DNA of 32,909 nt from Filifactor villosus (GTDB taxonomy: Bacteria > Bacillota > Clostridia > Peptostreptococcales > Filifactoraceae). Positions 1 through 9,315 of this stretch are shown here, piece by piece (positions within the stretch are counted from its first letter, which is position 1; each line of letters begins with the position of its first letter). The position numbers were made by a program, and so were the translations under genes. The notes beneath the pieces are model-generated. The model was given only the letters and a program-made list of their open reading frames with translations, did no database searches and was not told the origin of the DNA. The stretch spans positions 1 to 32,909 of the forward strand of contig NZ_JBHSHL010000019.1 of NCBI RefSeq assembly GCF_042652965.1, written 5' to 3'.

Positions 1-232
1 CTCTGTTTTATACGAGTATCTCACATTTTTTACGTTTTGTAAAGTATTGCGTAGACACGCTCTAGAAAGGCGATGATGTCTGCCACGACTATCAAAACAA
101 TGTATTTTAGGTATGAAGAAGTCGAATTTCTCGACATCACCTCTTATTATACTTATTTTACAACAAATCAAGTCTTTTGGATATCCTACTACTCTGCCTT
201 TGAAATATTTGAGAAATCGAATATTTCGTTAT
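1..232. other. Gene-free stretch at the window edge
   Basis: I see no convincing gene or RNA in these bases. They are AT-rich and have stops in all frames. The repeat block begins just to the right. An incomplete element continuing from outside the window cannot be excluded. Confidence 0.4.
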
Positions 233-347
233 TAATACTATTCTCCGTTTGAAACGCCGGATATACAGAATATATTATTACCAAAAAACAATTTGGAGGA
301 TTCTATGTTTTAAACCACCTGCCAATTCTAATAGACAATAGTATAAT
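233..347 (+). repeat. Family-B palindromic repeat, degenerate copy
   Basis: It begins with the family-B end TACTATTCTCCGTTT and finishes with a TAATAGACAATAGTAT-like end. The interior is diverged from the copies at 7438, 17036 and 30006. It abuts family-A copies on its right, so three short elements are stacked head to tail downstream of the large surface-protein gene. Confidence 0.5.
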
Positions 348-457
348 CCTATTTTTCAATAAAAGTATGGATATATCTATTTTTCGATGACGAAAAACCA
401 TGTTGTCTTCTATGGATCACAGAGTGTTTATATCCACTATTCAAAAGAATAGTAGTA
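337..457 (-). repeat. Family-A palindromic MITE-like repeat, copy 1
   Basis: This is an element of about 115-120 bp with inverted ends (ACTATTC...GAATAGT) and a central dyad around GACGAAAAACC. It is followed directly by a second copy. It has no coding capacity. Small ORFs that run through the two copies are therefore repeat-derived and not genes. Confidence 0.6.
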
Positions 458-573
458 TAATACTATTCTTCGATAGAAGTATGGCTATATCTGTTTTGCA
501 ACCACGAAAATTCGTTTTCTCTTCTATGGAGTGCAAGTCGTTGATATCCATTATTCAAAGGAACAATAGTATA
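458..573 (-). repeat. Family-A palindromic MITE-like repeat, copy 2
   Basis: This is a well-conserved copy. It has the end ATACTATTCTTCGATAGAAG, the internal blocks GTATGGCTATATCTG and TTTTGCAACCACGAAAA, and the far end TTATTCAAAGGAACAATAGT. Relative to the copies at 19840, 22595 and 30021 it lies in the opposite orientation. The whole unit could fold into one long imperfect hairpin. Confidence 0.65.
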
Positions 574-630
574 AAAACTGCTTGAGTAACGATGGAGGTC
601 AAACGATACGGCCGATGATACCGAGGAAAT

Positions 631-664
631 AAAAAGACCCCGAAAGATGACTTCCGAGGTCTTT
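631..664 (-). terminator. Rho-independent terminator of the surface-protein gene
   Basis: Read on the minus strand, AAAGACCTCGG and CGGGGTCTTT form a strong stem around a short loop. It is followed by a run of T. It lies about 175 bases beyond the stop codon of the large minus-strand gene. Confidence 0.7.
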
Positions 665-839
665 GATATCTCCTAACAACCTTCATGAGAAAAATAAGGG
701 AAGGAAGTTACTACCTGTTTGAACTGTTTTATCTGCAAGTTCTCTGACTGTTGGAACAATGTTCAACCCTTGTAGATTTGAGCCTTTTTTGCATATAACA
801 TCCCCTTTTTCCCGATTAGGCATTCTTATCGAACATTTT

Positions 840-3800
840 TTATTTTTGCAACAGTTGATACATCATCTGTGCCGCTTCCGCACGGTTGGCCTTTGCAGAA
901 GGTTCAAAACGGTTAGCTCCCTTTCCGGATATAATGCCGCTTGCCTGCATGGTCTTCACCGCGTCCTTCGCCCACGAATGAATTTTCGCCTCATCTGCGA
1001 AATCAATTGCGTCATTTGCCTTCATAAGCTCCAATTCAGGATGATAAACAGCATAGTTGTTCAGAATTACCGCCATCTCTTCCCTTGTAATCGGTGCATC
1101 GGGTCTAAAGTAATTTCCGTCTCCTGCCGCAATGGAATTTTGTTTTGCCCATACAACGGGAGCATAGTACCACGATTCTCCGTCTACATCACCGAAGACT
1201 TCTTCCTTGGATGAAACATTTGCTCCGGCATGATTTGCCAGCATGGTTACAAACTCCGCCCTCGTAATATTCGCCTCCGGTCGGAAGGTTCCGTCTTCAC
1301 GTCCTTTGAGAATTTGTTTCTCCGCCAAGGCATGGACGGCCTTCGCATACCACTGTTCCTCGGACACGTCGGAGAATCCGGGAACCTCTTTGATAGGTGC
1401 CTGCTCTTCCTGAGCCTGTTTTTCTCCAATTCCGTAGTAAGAAAGATGATTGGTCCGGAAGGTCATCTCCCCTGCCACTGCATCATAAACGACATCCTGA
1501 AGCTGTGTCAGCTTGCCGTCTTCTCCGATATGGTAAACCGTCATCTTATCTTTGGTCTCTCCTGTCTGAAGCTTATAAGGGAAGGTTACTTTCAGGCTTC
1601 CGTCCTTGTAATCGGATATCGCTGTTTTTCCCGCTCCCGTCTTGAGTTCAAACACAGGCCGTTTTCCTATCTTTGCCTCTATTTCCTCAAGTGCTTTTGC
1701 ACCGAGGGGCGTTGTCTGTTTTTGGTTCGACATACGCTGAAGAACTTGCGTAATATTGTCTACCTTGCCTACCCGAATCTCAATGTTCTTTCCTGCGTCC
1801 TTCTGAGCTTGTGCCAAGATTTGCACCGACTTGGGATCAAAGGAAAGTGTCAGAAGATCGCTCTTGATTCCAAATCCGAGTTCCTTTCTGCTCGTAAGAG
1901 TTTCCAATACCTCTTTATCCAGCTGCATTTGAACCTCTCTTGCACCCTTGGTTCCCATAAGATCTACAAAAACGGTCGGTTTCTCCTGATGTTTTACTTC
2001 CTCGATACTCAAGGCCAACATATTCTTGAACTTTTGGTCCAAGACAGGCTTTGCCACACCGTTTGACAGCTCGACCTTGACCTTCGCACTTCCCTCCCGG
2101 GAAGGTTGAGATGAACCGCCCGAACCGCCTCCACCGAAGCCGGAAGGTGTTTCTTCTTTTCGATAGTCGTTGGTATAATGCCAGACCACGTCATCTCCGT
2201 CATTGAGTTCGTACTCTTCCAAACCGTACTTCACATGTTCTCCGTTAACAGTATACATCCAGCCGCTATATTTTCCGTTATCCAACTCTGCCAACCACTC
2301 GTTGTCAAGCGGAGATTTAATCTTGGAAATATAGTTTCCTGAATTGTGATAGTCGATACCATTGTGTTTCAATGCCTTATCAAATACGTAGATAACCTTA
2401 CTGTGTTTAGGGATCTTATACTCTGTCTTAGGAATCCACATCTGTTCACTGCTTCCCTGTTTTTCCATTCCCTTCAAAGTAAAGTGTACCGTAATCATAC
2501 CTTCGTCCTCGGAAGAGCCTCCCGGGATCTCTTTCTTACGAAGAGAGTTTAAAAGGCGTTCCAAGAGTGATGATTTTTGTTTCAACTCTTCTTTTGTCGA
2601 TGTCCCATCTTCCAAAAGTGCCCTTGCTTTTTTTGCTTCTTCACTCAATTGTTTGATCTGTTCATCGTCATACAGGGACTCTTCTCTCAGAACAGATTCT
2701 ACCGCCTCAAGTTTTTCTCTCAAAACGACTTTTTCTCTCTCGTGCTCAGCATCAACATCGAGATCTCCGATGCCTCGCTTGGAACTTGTTCTATAATCAA
2801 AGGTGTTTCCCGCAAAATATGCAATCAAACTTCTATACGCCTGCTCGGTTGCCATCGGTTTTCCAAAATCGGAATTTTTTTGCCATAAAAACTCATAGGA
2901 AGAAGCAACATCATACTCTTTCAAAGCATGAAGCATGGTTTTTCCGTTCTTAACCAATCTGGAATCCGTCAAATATGCAGGATTCGAACTCCACAATCCT
3001 CCCGCTACCATGACCAGACTGTTGGAGTTGTCGGCAATGGAGCCGCTTGCATCCTGTTTCTCTGAAATTCCGTTAACCGCACGTTCCACAGCGGATTTTA
3101 CCTCTTCACGCTCATAGTACGGAGCAAGAGCATACAAGGCAAAACCGGTTGTATCGCTCCAGTATTCTCCTCCCCAAAGTCCTGTGGCATTGTCCTGCAA
3201 CGACAAAATTTGAGCTATGGTTTCATCAATACATTCATTGAGGTATGGAACCGAATAGCTGTCAGAGGACAGGGCCCAAAGATAAGGAGAAAGCCTGTAA
3301 ATATTATCAGGAACCTTGGACTTACACAGTTTCCTGATCAAGTTTTGTCCATAGTATTGTTCGGGATCGATTCCGGCTGCACGAAGTGCCAACACGGATT
3401 TTGACAAAATTGCCACATCGTCGGTTATCTTTGCATCCTCAAACAAACCTTTGTGAATATAATCCAAGTCTTTTTGTTTGATTTCTTTTCCGAGTTTTCC
3501 GATTTCGGCAATCTTCCAATAGTCCTTTGTCTCTTCATAAGAAGTATATTCTTCAGTAATCACAGACATTTTATTCTGCGCCCAATCCAAAATCTCATTT
3601 AAATCCTTGATGGTGTTTTCTTCTCCCAAACCTCTTACTTCCACGACAAATACGACGGGTTTCGCTCCCTGTGTCTGATCGTAAGGAGTTCCGGTAACGG
3701 TTACTCTTCCCGGTCTGATGGAACGCATCGAATGCGTGGTCCACTTGGGAATATTCACATTGGAGGAATCCACGTTCACGGTGTCGGTCACCTTAACGAT

Positions 3801-6599
3801 GCCTTCTTCACTGTAGCTCCAGTGGAAACGCTGCTCCGATGCATTGGATGGTTTGACATTCAGGACAAGATTCTTCACCCTGCCCGCCTGTACTTCGTAT
3901 TTTTCATCGGCGCTCACAGATTGAAGCGGTGTCTTGTAACGGAATTCCACCTGAACTTCCTTCTTGACATTCGGATTGTCCGCACTGCTGACGAGGAATT
4001 TGGCAAGTCCCGGTTTCTTGGGAACGATTCCGTTGGAATACAGGGGATCATATTGTGCAATCTCGGGTGTAAGCGCCTCCCAGTTCAGGTCCCGGACGCT
4101 TGCATTTTCAGGCGATACCCTCAATGTATATCCCTTGTCGAGGCTTTCATACCAGCGGATTCCGTTAAACTTCCCGTTCATCTTGTTCCATTCGTCCATA
4201 TACCACAGCGTCGGTACCTCTCCCAAGAAACCGTCTACCGGAACATAGGTAGATCTTGCTCTAAAACTTGTTTCGACACTTTGATCATCTCTCATAAAGA
4301 CATTGATTTCAAAAGTCTCCGGTTTCCAAAGAGCAAAACTGTTCCCTATAATATGCTTGTTTTCTCCATTTTTAAGAAAATATGCCGTTGTCGGTAACTC
4401 TCTGAATTCTTGTTGTCCCTTTAATCTTCCCTTTACAACGATCCATGTTCTTTCGGAACCTTGAACCTGAATCGGATTCTCCATTGTAAGCTCTCTATCT
4501 CCTACAAAGGCTTTAATCTCTTCAATCTTACTCGGAACAACTTTGATTATAAACTTTCGTGTAGCAAGTTTTCCATTACGTTTGTAAGTCACAACCGCTT
4601 CTTTTTCTCCGACCTTACGTGGATGATATCGGGAGAACTTATCAATCCAGAAATGGAAGGCATACTCCGTTTCCGTCAAATAATACTTCTCTTTCGCATG
4701 CCAGTGAGTTGCTTCGACGTTATCTCCTTCGAGATAGAACTCTCCCTCGTCTAAAACAGTCAAGGTAATGGTATCTTCGTCGTCAAGATAGCGTTTTTCT
4801 CCCGACTTGCTCAAGAAATAGACCTTGGGAGATACCGTTGATTTGATCTCTAACCGAATACTGTCGGAAGCGGTCCCCACCGTTGCGGTAACGACGATCG
4901 CACCTTCCTTCAGAGCATGGAGAACTCCGTTTTCATCAATCCTTGCAAGTTCCGGTTTGTCCACACTCCATGTTACCTCAGTACCCGGTTCTGCATGAGC
5001 CACTGCCGCATTCAGAACAAGCTTCTCATCGACCTCCATTTCGGTTTTGCGAGGGCTGATTTTCACCTCGGTAAGAGGCTTTTCGGTTACTGTCACATCG
5101 ATATCTGCAACCTTTCCGCTTGGGGATGTCACTGTCAGAACCGCCTTTCCGACACCTCGGGGTCGAACGGTTGCAAGATCGGTACCGGAAACATCTATTA
5201 TCCCCTCCGGAGCGGCTGTATACTGCAGTCCTGCTTCACCGTTATCCACCGATACAAGAACGTCCTGTCCGTCTTTGGTTAAACGAAGTCCTTCCTCGGC
5301 GATATCCCTGCGGGTATATTCTCCTTCCACCTGGTATCTCAAACGAGGCGTCCCTGCCTTCTCAACATTGACTACAATATTTCTTCGAGCTTCCCCCTCT
5401 CGAGCTGTAAGCGTAAACCTTCCTGCTTTGAGTAGTTCAAACTTCAAGGTGTCAGAACCGTCTCGAATAAGTCGAAGTCCTTCCTGTGTTTGAGGAGGAA
5501 TCTTCCACTCTATCAGTTTTGAGTTCGGTGCTGTAGCTTTAAGAAAATGAATATGATTCCCAAAGTCATAGTCCAGATTCAATGTTGCGGGAATCGGTAT
5601 CCAATCCTCATCCTTCTTGTATGAGAAAGCAATTTCATCTGTCTCGGCAGTTTGATTTAAGACATGAATATCAATGCTGCCTTCAAATTCTTCCTCATCG
5701 TCTTCACTGGACATCCAAACAGAAATTGTCTCTTCTCCTGGTCTTAGAACCTTAAATGTAAAGGTATCCTCATCGGAAGAAATTCTTTTAATCGCCGGTG
5801 TATGTTCCGTAACACCTTCACTGTGGATCGACCAGTTCCATGTCCACTCTTTGGAAGAATCATACTCTTTTCCTTCTACTAAAATTGCCTTAAGTGTATA
5901 CTCCTGTTCATAAGGCTTGTAGATCAACCATTTCTCCCCAAGTTTGTTATCTCCTTCAGAAGCTGTATGGAAAAAATCAAAATCCTGCTTTGTTTCTATA
6001 TCCCAAGGATTTTCCCCATCCTGCTTCGGAGGAACTTCCTGAACCTCCACCACGATCTCAACAGGCTCATAATCCGGAACCGTAATTTTGATCACTGCCT
6101 GTCCCGGTTTTTTTGCCTGGAGGATCCAAGCGTTGTTCCATCGGTTCCAATCCCTCTTTGCATACAAGACTTCATTGTCATTGAATGGATAGCTGTCTAC
6201 CGATTGGCCGTCCAGTTCAAATTTAACATAGGCGTGTTTAAGCTCTCCGTCGCTCTGATCGAGAAACACCGTCTTTAATTCAAAACGTTTTCCCGCTTCA
6301 AAGCTGAGCCTTCCCCCTTCAATCCCATGCCAATCTGCATCCTTATAGTATCGAATCTCAAAGGGAAGGCTGCCCTGTATCTTAGTATCGGAATTATTCC
6401 CAGACGATTCCGACACCGGATCTTCCCCACTGGAAACCTCCGAATCATCCGCACTTGATAAAGGGCTCATCTGCACCTCCATACTTGTTAAAAACTCATC
6501 TGCCCAGGATTCTGGTGACACAAAATTCGGAAAAAACAGTAAAAGACTTAATAGCAGTGCCATTACCCTCCTAGACACAGTTTTCCACTTCGATTTCAT
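840..6599 (-). CDS. Giant SLH-anchored surface protein with Ig-like, toroid and DUF4430 (transcobalamin-like) domains
   Basis: About 1,919 residues from the ATG at 6599. I prefer this start because it follows an AAAGGAGAT ribosome site and opens a clear signal peptide (residues 1-34, hydrophobic LLLSLLLFF core). The start at 6674 has no such support. Residues about 35-980 are beta-rich and contain Ig-like/BIG2-type repeats, clearest near 505-590 (TWSVDKPELARIDENG). Residues about 990-1270 are helical with toroid features (LQDNATGLWGGEYWSDTTGF). A charged coiled-coil follows at about 1290-1355. A DUF4430 domain (GWMYTVNGEHVKYGLEEY) lies at about 1365-1480, then a Gly/Ser linker, a beta-rich module, and three SLH repeats from about 1736 to the end. 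The helical toroid plus DUF4430 is the layout of intrinsic factor/transcobalamin. A cobalamin riboswitch precedes the gene. I infer a wall-bound corrinoid-binding protein; a generic surface adhesin is the alternative. Confidence 0.85.
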   Translation of the reverse strand: MKSKWKTVSRRVMALLLSLLLFFPNFVSPESWADEFLTSMEVQMSPLSSADDSEVSSGEDPVSESSGNNSDTKIQGSLPFEIRYYKDADWHGIEGGRLSFEAGKRFELKTVFLDQSDGELKHAYVKFELDGQSVDSYPFNDNEVLYAKRDWNRWNNAWILQAKKPGQAVIKITVPDYEPVEIVVEVQEVPPKQDGENPWDIETKQDFDFFHTASEGDNKLGEKWLIYKPYEQEYTLKAILVEGKEYDSSKEWTWNWSIHSEGVTEHTPAIKRISSDEDTFTFKVLRPGEETISVWMSSEDDEEEFEGSIDIHVLNQTAETDEIAFSYKKDEDWIPIPATLNLDYDFGNHIHFLKATAPNSKLIEWKIPPQTQEGLRLIRDGSDTLKFELLKAGRFTLTAREGEARRNIVVNVEKAGTPRLRYQVEGEYTRRDIAEEGLRLTKDGQDVLVSVDNGEAGLQYTAAPEGIIDVSGTDLATVRPRGVGKAVLTVTSPSGKVADIDVTVTEKPLTEVKISPRKTEMEVDEKLVLNAAVAHAEPGTEVTWSVDKPELARIDENGVLHALKEGAIVVTATVGTASDSIRLEIKSTVSPKVYFLSKSGEKRYLDDEDTITLTVLDEGEFYLEGDNVEATHWHAKEKYYLTETEYAFHFWIDKFSRYHPRKVGEKEAVVTYKRNGKLATRKFIIKVVPSKIEEIKAFVGDRELTMENPIQVQGSERTWIVVKGRLKGQQEFRELPTTAYFLKNGENKHIIGNSFALWKPETFEINVFMRDDQSVETSFRARSTYVPVDGFLGEVPTLWYMDEWNKMNGKFNGIRWYESLDKGYTLRVSPENASVRDLNWEALTPEIAQYDPLYSNGIVPKKPGLAKFLVSSADNPNVKKEVQVEFRYKTPLQSVSADEKYEVQAGRVKNLVLNVKPSNASEQRFHWSYSEEGIVKVTDTVNVDSSNVNIPKWTTHSMRSIRPGRVTVTGTPYDQTQGAKPVVFVVEVRGLGEENTIKDLNEILDWAQNKMSVITEEYTSYEETKDYWKIAEIGKLGKEIKQKDLDYIHKGLFEDAKITDDVAILSKSVLALRAAGIDPEQYYGQNLIRKLCKSKVPDNIYRLSPYLWALSSDSYSVPYLNECIDETIAQILSLQDNATGLWGGEYWSDTTGFALYALAPYYEREEVKSAVERAVNGISEKQDASGSIADNSNSLVMVAGGLWSSNPAYLTDSRLVKNGKTMLHALKEYDVASSYEFLWQKNSDFGKPMATEQAYRSLIAYFAGNTFDYRTSSKRGIGDLDVDAEHEREKVVLREKLEAVESVLREESLYDDEQIKQLSEEAKKARALLEDGTSTKEELKQKSSLLERLLNSLRKKEIPGGSSEDEGMITVHFTLKGMEKQGSSEQMWIPKTEYKIPKHSKVIYVFDKALKHNGIDYHNSGNYISKIKSPLDNEWLAELDNGKYSGWMYTVNGEHVKYGLEEYELNDGDDVVWHYTNDYRKEETPSGFGGGGSGGSSQPSREGSAKVKVELSNGVAKPVLDQKFKNMLALSIEEVKHQEKPTVFVDLMGTKGAREVQMQLDKEVLETLTSRKELGFGIKSDLLTLSFDPKSVQILAQAQKDAGKNIEIRVGKVDNITQVLQRMSNQKQTTPLGAKALEEIEAKIGKRPVFELKTGAGKTAISDYKDGSLKVTFPYKLQTGETKDKMTVYHIGEDGKLTQLQDVVYDAVAGEMTFRTNHLSYYGIGEKQAQEEQAPIKEVPGFSDVSEEQWYAKAVHALAEKQILKGREDGTFRPEANITRAEFVTMLANHAGANVSSKEEVFGDVDGESWYYAPVVWAKQNSIAAGDGNYFRPDAPITREEMAVILNNYAVYHPELELMKANDAIDFADEAKIHSWAKDAVKTMQASGIISGKGANRFEPSAKANRAEAAQMMYQLLQK

Positions 6600-6682
6600 T
6601 ATATAATCTCCTTTCGTTTTAGGATAAAGAAGCTCTACAAGACTTCTCCCGCAACCGCTGAGAGCTTCTTCCATACAATAAA

Positions 6683-6713
6683 AAACACTCTTCGCCTTGA
6701 AAAACGAGAGTAT
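6683..6713 (-). terminator. Leader terminator/attenuator hairpin
   Basis: On the minus strand ACTCTCG pairs with CGAAGAGT (one bulge), followed by GTTTTTTATT. It lies between the cobalamin riboswitch and the surface-protein start. Bases 6684-6694 are an exact 11-nt complement of 6870-6880 further upstream in the same leader, which offers an alternative pairing that would disrupt the hairpin. Confidence 0.5.
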
Positions 6714-6929
6714 TTTGAATATCGATTTTGATTTTAAAGAATTACAATAAAAGAGACTCAGTCCTAACCGCCCATCTTCTTCACAAAAGAAACCGTCCTC
6801 TTGTACGAAAAATCTGACTTAAGTGACAGAATCCGGTGAAGAGTCCGATACCCACAAAGAATAGGACACCGAAGAGTGTTTCATCATCCTTCTCTTAGAT
6901 TAACGCTTCTGCTTTTACCCTCTTATCCC

Positions 6930-7100
6930 AAGAACAAAGCAATTTGACAGGCAGGTCTTCCGGCTCCGATTCATCCTTTGAACACCTTCCCGTTGCTTCA
7001 AACAGTGGTTTTTGTTCTTCGTCCTCGTTACGGCAGAGGTAACTGCGCGGGAATTTCACCCGTCTTCCCTATTAAAAATAAACCCTTCTTAGTATCGAAT
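6930..7100 (-). promoter_or_regulatory. Cobalamin (AdoCbl-type) riboswitch
   Basis: Read on the minus strand, this has the conserved pieces in order. First comes GGGAA...GGGTGAAATTCCCGCGCAG, then a CCACTG motif in the middle, then the B12 box AGCCGGAAGACCTGCC (plus-strand 6952-6967). The spacing and order match the family. Its 3' end is about 330 bases from the start of the surface protein, the only gene downstream. It should turn the gene off when cobalamin is plentiful. The edges are approximate. Confidence 0.9.
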
Positions 7101-7437
7101 AAGCTTTTTCCAATCTCGAAAAAAACTTTTGATTAGTACAAGTTTATCTACCAGCCAAACTTTCATTATGAATTTTTTATTTGTTTTCATCCTATCACAA
7201 AGAATCCGTCCTGTCAATTCCATCAATATATTATTTTATTTAGATATTGATTTGCTATTTAAAAATTCTAAGTATATACCTCCTCCCCTACTCGCACTAA
7301 AACCTACTACAAATATATTTATGTTTAATGTCCCTTAATCCGGTAAGGAGTTTCCATCTTGTTGCTTAAATTAAAGTAATCGGTATGTCGTTTAAAATTG
7401 TCCGTTGATTCCAGGTTCGATACCTATGAGATGATTT
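7101..7437. other. Gene-free stretch upstream of the riboswitch
   Basis: This must contain the promoter for the riboswitch leader on the minus strand, but I cannot pick one -35/-10 pair with confidence. A plus-strand ORF here (7129-7338) is AT-rich and has neither a ribosome site nor recognisable domains. I see nothing else. Confidence 0.4.
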
Positions 7438-7553
7438 TATACTATTCTCCATTTAAAATGTCAGATGAACAGAAATATGTATTTACCAGAAACGCTTTGA
7501 GTGATTGTAGAATTCAAACTTCTCACCCAGACAATTTTAATAGATAATAGTAA
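7438..7553 (+). repeat. Family-B repeat
   Basis: It has the start TATACTATTCTCC, the middle blocks ATTTACCAGAAACG and TTTGAGTGATTGTAGAATTC, and the end AATAGATAATAGTA. The same blocks occur in the same order at 17036 and 30006, and reversed at 24294. It sits between the rpmH operon terminator and the riboswitch leader. Confidence 0.65.
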
Positions 7554-7631
7554 TTAATATCAGGCATACATGTGAAAAGCGAAAGAGAAAAATGATAACC
7601 TGCTCCCAAGAGAAAACATAGCTTGGTTGAA

Positions 7632-7669
7632 AAACAAAAATCCACCTGCATTAAAACTGGCGGATTTTT
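7632..7669 (-). terminator. Terminator of the rpmH-jag operon
   Basis: On the minus strand AAAAATCCGCC and GGTGGATTTTT form an 11-bp stem (one G-T pair) followed by GTTTTTC. It starts 16 bases beyond the jag stop. It shows the operon ends here, so mnmE does not follow as it does in many Firmicutes. Confidence 0.75.
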
Positions 7670-7684
7670 CGCTTGTTTTTTAGT

Positions 7685-8314
7685 TTATTTCTTCAAGGTG
7701 ATTACAACTCGGCGATAAGGCTCCTTGCCTTCGCTGTAGGTCGTTACATAGGGATCGTCCTGCAAGACGGAATGAGCAATCCTTCTCTCATAGGGATTCA
7801 TCGCGTCGAGCTTGATGGTTCTTCTCTGCTTTGCCGCCTGACGAGCCATCTTCTTGACATAGTTCGTCAAAGACTCTTCCCTCTTTTGACGATAGTCTTC
7901 CACATCGACCATCACCCTTTGATAATCTTCCAATTCCTTGTTCACTGCCAAATTAGTCAAAAGTTGAAGTGCATCCAAGGTATCTCCCCTTCTTCCGATG
8001 AGGTAAGACGCATCTTCGCCCTCGATCTTGGTATGCAGGACCTCTTCTTCATCTTTGCTTAAGGAGAAGCTGCAGTTGAGGCCGGATACTTCAAACAAGC
8101 CTTTTAAGAAGGCATCGGCAGCGTCTTTGGCTCTGGTGTCTTCCAACAAGGTAGCCCTGATCTTACATTCTTTCGAACCGAACAAACCCAAAAACTTCGA
8201 GGTTTCTTCGATCACTTCGATCTTCAACTTGTCTCTTGTCACATTGAGTTGCAAAATGGCTTCTTGGATTGCTTCTTCTTTTGTTTTTCCGATCGTTTCA
8301 ACAGACTTCATCAT
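7685..8314 (-). CDS. jag: Jag/KhpB RNA-binding protein
   Basis: 209 residues. The N-terminal Jag_N domain covers about residues 5-50 (VETIGKTKEEAIQEAI). A KH domain lies in the middle (EGEDASYLIGRRGDTLDAL, with the GRRG loop). An R3H domain is at the C-terminus (MNPYERRIAHSVLQDDPYVTTYSEG), containing the family's R-x3-H. Family members bind RNA together with KhpA and affect cell elongation and division. The ATG overlaps the yidC stop by one base (TAATG), which indicates translational coupling. It is the last gene of the operon and is followed by a terminator. A start one codon later is equally possible. Confidence 0.93.
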   Translation of the reverse strand: MMKSVETIGKTKEEAIQEAILQLNVTRDKLKIEVIEETSKFLGLFGSKECKIRATLLEDTRAKDAADAFLKGLFEVSGLNCSFSLSKDEEEVLHTKIEGEDASYLIGRRGDTLDALQLLTNLAVNKELEDYQRVMVDVEDYRQKREESLTNYVKKMARQAAKQRRTIKLDAMNPYERRIAHSVLQDDPYVTTYSEGKEPYRRVVITLKK

Positions 8315-9063
8315 TATTTTCTCCTTCCACTGACAATTTTTTCTTCTTCTTTGGCAAGTGTCATTCTTTCCACTACCTTACGTTGTGCAATAGAAAACAG
8401 TGTCGATACCGCCCAGTACATGGACAGCCCGGCAGGAAATTGACGTCCCCAGTAAAAGATAAACAGGGGCATCATATAGGTCATGGACTTTTGCATCCCT
8501 TCTCCCGGATTTTCTTTTTCGGGTGCCTTGCCTTCCTTCTTCTTCTCGTGTTTTACCATCATCATCTTGGAATCTATAAACTGAGCAAGGGCTGCGATCA
8601 AAGGGAAAATAAAGGGTACCGCAAATCCTCCCACCATAATGACATCCGGGTTCTTGAGGTTTTCAAGCCAGAGAAAACCCGTGTCGGCAGCGTCGTAGAG
8701 CGCCTGTGTCCCGAACACGTAGAGGACGGGATCTCTCAAGACCTTGAACAGTCCGAATAGGATGGGCATTTGGATCAACAGGGGCAGACAACTCATCATG
8801 GGGTTGACATTGTGCTCTTTGTACAGCTTGGAAGTAAGCTCCGCCTGTTTGTTCTTGTCGTTGGGATATTTTTTTTGAATATCCTGGATCAAGGGCTGGA
8901 TCTTGTTCACTTCCATCATCGACTTGTTCTGTGACAAGGTGAGGGGAAGGGTTGCCAGTTTTACGATGATCGTAAATAGAATAATGGAAACTCCGTAATG
9001 TCCTACAAGATTGTAGAGTAGCTTCAAGAGCATCCCCAGTAGATTTGCAATTGCAGTTGTCAA
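8314..9063 (-). CDS. yidC: YidC/Oxa1 membrane protein insertase
   Basis: 249 residues. It is the short Gram-positive form without the large periplasmic domain. About five membrane segments are visible. Family landmarks are IILFTIIVKLATLPLT, MMSCLPLLIQMPILFGLF and the C-terminal MMPLFIFYWGRQFPAGLSMYW. The hydrophilic-groove arginine in the first core segment appears to be lysine here (IIVK), which keeps the charge. The N-terminus is hydrophobic and lacks the lipobox Cys common in Bacillus homologs. It inserts membrane proteins with or without SecYEG. It lies 12 bases after yidD and is coupled to jag. Confidence 0.95.
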   Translation of the reverse strand: MTTAIANLLGMLLKLLYNLVGHYGVSIILFTIIVKLATLPLTLSQNKSMMEVNKIQPLIQDIQKKYPNDKNKQAELTSKLYKEHNVNPMMSCLPLLIQMPILFGLFKVLRDPVLYVFGTQALYDAADTGFLWLENLKNPDVIMVGGFAVPFIFPLIAALAQFIDSKMMMVKHEKKKEGKAPEKENPGEGMQKSMTYMMPLFIFYWGRQFPAGLSMYWAVSTLFSIAQRKVVERMTLAKEEEKIVSGRRK

Positions 9064-9075
9064 GCTGATAACCTC

Positions 9076-9315
9076 CTATGTTTTTCTGTTGTTTTCAGGA
9101 ACCGGGTCATATCCGCCTTCGTGAAAGGGATGGCACTTCAATATTCGCCTGACTGCCAGATACCCGCCTCTAAGAATTCCGTGTTTTTCAATCGCCTCTA
9201 TGCTGTAGGCCGAACAAGTCGGACAAAACCTGCAGCTCGGCGGCTTCATCGGAGATATGAACAGCTGATATCCCCGTATCAAGCCTATTATAATCTTTTT
9301 TAGTATCTTTGTCAT
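9076..9315 (-). CDS. yidD: Membrane protein insertion efficiency factor YidD
   Basis: 79 residues from MTKILKK. The longer reading starting at 9405 would overlap rnpA in another frame, and the start at 9315 gives the usual 4-base overlap with the rnpA stop. It has the family signature with three cysteines (CRFCPTCSAYSIEAIEKHG), then RGGYLAVRRILKCHPFHEGG and the terminal GYDPVP. It has a short amphipathic N-terminus. It is thought to assist YidC, the next gene in the operon. Confidence 0.93.
   Translation of the reverse strand: MTKILKKIIIGLIRGYQLFISPMKPPSCRFCPTCSAYSIEAIEKHGILRGGYLAVRRILKCHPFHEGGYDPVPENNRKT

Noticed and set aside
400..585. Small plus-strand ORF of 61 codons
   Set aside because: It lies entirely inside two family-A repeats and is made of repeat sequence.
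6790..6890. Short hydrophobic peptide (LFGVLFFVGIGLFTGF) on the minus strand inside the B12 leader
   Set aside because: No start codon with a ribosome site, stop codons close on both sides, and the region can be explained by leader structure. It could be a gene remnant but cannot be supported.
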